Notes under the pieces: model-generated
What the model was told of the DNA's origin: nothing
What the model saw: only the letters and a program-made list of their open reading frames with translations
Database searches by the model: none
Shown here: piece after piece, positions 60,032-64,000 of the stretch
Layout of the letters: each line of letters starts with the position of its first letter
Position numbering within the stretch: position 1 is the first letter of the stretch
Made by a program: the position numbers and the translations under genes
Assembly (NCBI GenBank): GCA_031472005.1
Contig: PZJY01000012.1
Span: forward strand, 1,488,001 to 1,552,000
Direction: 5' to 3'
Length of the DNA: 64,000 bases
Origin: Tetracladium setigerum
Lineage: Eukaryota > Ascomycota > Leotiomycetes > Helotiales

Positions 60032-61107
60032 GAAAGAAGGGCAACGACGTTTTGCTAGGTAGGGATCTATATATCTTTACTTTACAATCATCGTTCTCGG
60101 AATGAAATGGCGCCTGCGGGTCTCCTTTTTTAGAATTGGGATGGGATGGTATTTAGAAATTTACATTGCTGGCGTTTTTCATCTTCTTTTATGCTCGCTC
60201 TATGGTCTGTTCTTCTTTTTGAGGGGGGGGGGGGGGGGGGGGTGGTTTCTTGATGATAACTGGATGTTACGGAGGAGAGCGAGGTTTGATGAGGTAGTGG
60301 TGGGTGATGTGGTGAAATGAAGAACGGACATCATTATTCTCTACCGTTATCTTTCCTTTCCTTTCGTGTGTCAGATGTTGGATTGATGAATAGGAATTTT
60401 AATGCAGCATTTTTCTACTGACTACCCATGGTCACTCATTTATTCTCGCAGCGTCTGGTGATGTTATGTGATGTTTGTGAAATTCTTCGTTTATTTTGCC
60501 GAGATGCTAGTCTACAATGACCCCGCTAAACTTATAACCTTGATACCCTATGTCTTGGAGGATTGTGTGCTACAACGCAATCCTTTTTTCTTTGTTTAGG
60601 AAAGAACAAATAGAAGTATAAGTAGGGATTGCATTAAGTGAAATGGGAAACATGGATTTCTCTCCTGTCATTGACTTTTGCCTTTTCTGACCACGCGACG
60701 TCGATGCACGTGCCACCACTGACGAAAGGCTGCTTGCTGTTGAATGCAGCCGGGATTTTGGTGGGGTTACAGCATTTTGACCAGGACACCTCAATATATC
60801 GACCCGAGAACACGCCCAACTGCATAACACCCACGATCCCTTCCACGACATCCAGAGCCCCTCAATTCTCTCTCAAACCACCTGTTCTAAACACCGGCTT
60901 CAGCTCGCTCCACACATTCACCTCTCCTTCTCACCTTCACACCGCTCCGACCGCAAAATTATGACTCGGTAGCTTGCCTTCTCTTTCAAGCAAAGTTATG
61001 ATCTTTGCAACACGTCCTTAGCTGCTACAACCACAGTAGCAACATAACACTCATATCTGCGGAGAAAAGTCCTTTTTTCGGAAGTCTGCATATTCACCGA
61101 CGCAGTC
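60032..61107. other. Intergenic, TPR-DnaJ to LOS1
   Basis: DnaJ 3' flank with a 19-base G tract, then the LOS1 upstream region. No gene seen. Confidence 0.5.
60224..60242. repeat. Poly-G tract (19 G)
   Basis: Uninterrupted G run about 480 bp after the DnaJ stop codon. It can form G-quadruplexes. The assembled length may be uncertain. Confidence 0.8.
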
Positions 61108-64000
61108 ATGGACCGAGAGGTAAAGTACTCTTTGCATATGGGGGGCAGGCAGATCAAGTGGATGGTGGGGGGGATGCAGGAACAACCCTTCTTACACAAA
61201 CCACTTACGCCCCCTCAAAATCTATAGAAGAAAGAAACTTTACTGATTCCCTTCTCTCTACCAGGTCGAGAATGCAATCCAGTTAGCCTGGAGCCCAACC
61301 ACCGACCAAAACCTTAAATCCCAAGCCTTTGACTTCCTCAACAGCCTACGGTCCAACCCATTAGGTCGAGAAGCCTGTCTATCCCTCTTCGTCCGAACAC
61401 CCAAATGTCTCGAGGTCGTTCGACTCTTCTCTCTCGATGTGGTCAATAATGCCATACAAACCCAAGCATTAGATGCTCAAACCCTCAACCACATCAAGGA
61501 AACGCTCCTAGAATTTGTCAGGCGCACATATGGCTCTGGCACGCAAGAATCCGTTGACCCAGGCAGCCTACAGAACAAGCTCACGCAGACTCTCACTTTC
61601 CTCTTCATCTCACTGTATCAACAAGGATGGGAGACTTTCATGGATGATTTCTTGGCTTTGACCAGTACTCAGAACAATGGTGTGAGGGATAATGTTCCGG
61701 GTGTTATCCTATATCTACGCATCTTGGGAGCGGTGCATGATGAGATTGCGGATAATCTGATTACGAGACAGTCTGTGGAGAATAAGCGGAATGCGGAGCT
61801 GAAGGATCTGTTTCGCGCGAGGGACGTTCAGAAGGTGGCTACTTCATGGCAGGAGATTCTGGCGCAGTACAATGAGCGTGATGATAGTATTGTGGAGATG
61901 ACTCTCAAGGTTATTGGGAAGTGGGTTAGTTGGGTTGATATTGGCTTGGTTGTGCAACAAAATACCTTGAACTTGCTCTTCCAATTGGTGGCGAGAAATG
62001 TTCCCGGTAGAGAGGAGGATAAGGTCAAGAATGCCGCTATTGATACCTTCACCGAGATTGTGGCTAAGAAGATGAAGCCATCGGAGAAGATTGGCATGAT
62101 TGTTTTCTTGGATCTGGGTACCGTTATCACGCAATTGGTTGCGAGTCCTGCGTTGAACGATCTCCGTGGTTCTTCCAGCTATGACACGGATCTTGCTGAA
62201 GCTGTGGCGAAGCTGGTCAACAATGTTGTTGGTGACGTTGTCAAGACGCTCGAGGATGCTACCGCAGAGGCATCGACCCGTGCTCAAGCAGAACAACTTG
62301 TCCAGGCTTTCCTGCCACTCCTCTTACGATTCTTCTCGGACGAGTATGATGAGATTTGCTCGACTGTTATTCCGTCTCTCACTGATCTCCTGACATGCTT
62401 TCGAAAGGCTCAGCCTTTACCACCTGTCTACTCAGCCATGTTATCGCCCATTCTCAACGCCATCATCCAGAAGATGCGATATGATGAGACGTCGAACTGG
62501 GGTGCTGAGGACGAGCAGACAGACGAAGCTGAGTTCCAAGAACTGCGGAAGCGATTGCAAGTCTTGCAGAAGAGCGTTGCTGCGGTCGATCAGGATCTCT
62601 ATATCGACGTTCTGAGCAATGTTGTCGGCAATACGCTTACGACTCCACCAAATCAATTGGATTGGAGGGATCTGGATTTGGCTTTGCATGAGATGTATCT
62701 GTTTGGAGAGCTCACACTTACCAACTCGGGATTGTATGCGAAGAGTCAGCCATCTAGTGTTGCTGCTGAGCGTTTGATCGTCATGATGTCCAAAATGGTT
62801 GAATCTGGTGAGCTTCCTATTCAGAGACAGAATTTGACAGAGAAATTGGCTAACATTTCAAAGGAATTGCAAACTTCTCTCACCCTGCCATTCAATTGCA
62901 ATACATGGAGATCTGCGTCCGTTACTTCTCTTTCTTCGAAACCCAAATTCAATATATCCCGCAAGTCCTTGAGCATTTCGTTAGCTTAGTTCATCACAAC
63001 CATATTCGAGTTCGCACTCGTTCTTGGTATCTCTTCCATCGATTTGTCAAGCATCTCAGAGCTCACGTTGGGAATGTGGCGGAAACGGTCATTCGATCCA
63101 TTAGCGATCTTTTGCCAATCAAGGCTGAGGTGCCAAACGAGAGTTCGGCGGATGATGACATGTCCTCTGATGAAAGCGATCATTCTGCTGATGCTGCCTT
63201 TAATGGACAATTGTACCTGTTTGAGGCTATTGGTTGTATCTCTTCCACAACAACTGTGCCGGTTGATAAACAAGTGTTGTACGTCAGAACAATTATGGAG
63301 CCGTTGTTCTCTGAGATCGAGCGCAATCTACCAGCAGCAAAGGCTGGAGATACTCAAGCAAGTCTACAGATCCATCATGTTATCATGGCGCTTGGTACTT
63401 TGGCACATGGATTCTCGGATTGGACTCCTGGCAGCACCAATAATGCTAACCATCCACCGGTAAAGGAGGTTGCTGAGGAGTTTTCCCGTGCTGCAGAGGC
63501 TATTTTGATTGCTTTGGAATCTCTTACAACCTCCCTCGACGTCCGAACCGCTGCTCGATCAGGATTCTCGAGGCTTCTGGGAGTACTCGGCGTTGGAATG
63601 TTACCATTCCTCCCTCGCTGGATCGACGGTTTATTGTCGCAAAGTTCCTCCAAAGACGAAATGGCCATGTTCCTCCGCCTCCTCGACCAAGTAGTCTACG
63701 GATTCAAAAAGGATATCTACAGCGTTCTCGACTCCCTCCTCACCCCTCTTCTTCAACGTGTATTCGCCGGCCTTGCAGAGCCCGTCACTGGCACAGATGA
63801 CGAAATCCAACTGGGTGAACTTCGCCGTGAATATCTCTCCTTCATCCTCATTATCCTCAACAATGACCTAGGCTCCGTCCTTGTCAGCGACGCCAACCAA
63901 GCTTTCTTCGAAACGCTCATCCTCTCCATCACCACACTTGCCAAAACCGTCACAGCAGGCACCGGTAACCTCGCCGCATCACGTCTAGCCTTCTCCGTCC
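61108..64000 (+). CDS. LOS1: Exportin-T, tRNA exportin (cut by the window end)
   Basis: Karyopherin-beta that exports tRNA from the nucleus with Ran-GTP. Exon 1 is only four codons (61108-61119, MDRE). The 145-nt intron (GTAAAG..CTACCAG) leads to exon 2 (61265-62807) starting VENAIQLAWSPTTD, the family opening. Intron 2 (62808-62863, GTGAGC..GCTAACA..CAAAG) joins VESG to IANFSHPAIQLQYMEICVRYFSFFE. Exon 3 stays open to the window edge. About 897 residues are visible; exportin-T is usually near 1,000-1,030, so roughly the last tenth is missing. HEAT-like helical pairs run throughout. No frame interruption. Confidence 0.93.

Noticed and set aside
1..64000. Transposons, CRISPR arrays, biosynthetic cluster
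   Set aside because: No transposase, reverse transcriptase, long terminal repeats, spaced repeats or PKS/NRPS-type domains were seen on either strand.

Overview
The window is nuclear DNA of a filamentous ascomycete (Pezizomycotina; the proteins look most like Leotiomycetes/Helotiales, a weak inference). The evidence is compact protein genes with 49-145 nt GT-AG introns carrying CTAAC/CTGAC-type branch points, a eukaryotic initiator tRNA without an encoded CCA, and a full set of conserved housekeeping genes. I see no transposon, CRISPR array, prophage or biosynthetic cluster. Splice models were built by hand from reading-frame continuity; all but two intact gene models sum to whole codons when the exons are joined, and the exceptions are discussed.

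Layout. 1.9-5.4 kb: RBG1/DRG1 GTPase (-), DFG10 polyprenol reductase (+) and an ALKBH6-like dioxygenase (-), the last two converging with 3 bp between stop codons. 6.3-11.1 kb: a 1,531-residue ankyrin protein resembling Set3-complex Hos4. 12.2-13.8 kb: a 2EXR-domain gene and a small Cys/His protein. 14.4-19.3 kb: a WGDF-motif protein (-) divergent from a TBC1D5-like RabGAP (+). 20.8-26.3 kb: triple-KH RNA-binding protein, coactosin, and HUT1 nucleotide-sugar transporter. 27.4-37.2 kb: a MAPK-phosphatase-like DSP (-) and a large Ser/Pro-rich coiled protein (+), separated by 4.2 kb without a recognisable gene. 38.9-45.0 kb, all minus strand: TPT1 tRNA 2'-phosphotransferase, initiator tRNA-Met, a double dsRBD protein, xylulokinase. 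45.5-49.6 kb: mitochondrial CDF metal transporter, class II sirtuin, DUF5321-like inner-membrane protein. 49.9-56.4 kb: separase. 57.6-59.7 kb: TPR-DnaJ co-chaperone. 61.1 kb to the end: exportin-T (LOS1), cut by the window edge.

The genes do not form one pathway. Loose themes are tRNA biology (initiator tRNA, TPT1, LOS1), mitochondrial or membrane functions (CDF transporter, sirtuin, DUF5321) and chromatin or cell division (Hos4-like, separase).

Most striking observations. (1) Eight genes between 16 and 45 kb, and none of the thirteen larger genes outside this zone or between them, carry about twelve apparent one-base losses. Every one lies in or beside a run of G or C, and adding one base to the run restores the conserved frame. 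The simplest reading is a homopolymer undercall in the assembly. (2) The TPR-DnaJ gene is followed in the same frame by 95 sense codons after its TGA, ending in a strong membrane helix: a candidate stop-readthrough, membrane-anchored isoform. (3) Two genes need GC-AG introns. (4) TPT1 has an in-frame N-terminal extension with no acidic residues that looks like a mitochondrial presequence. (5) A perfect three-unit heat-shock element lies upstream of the DnaJ gene.
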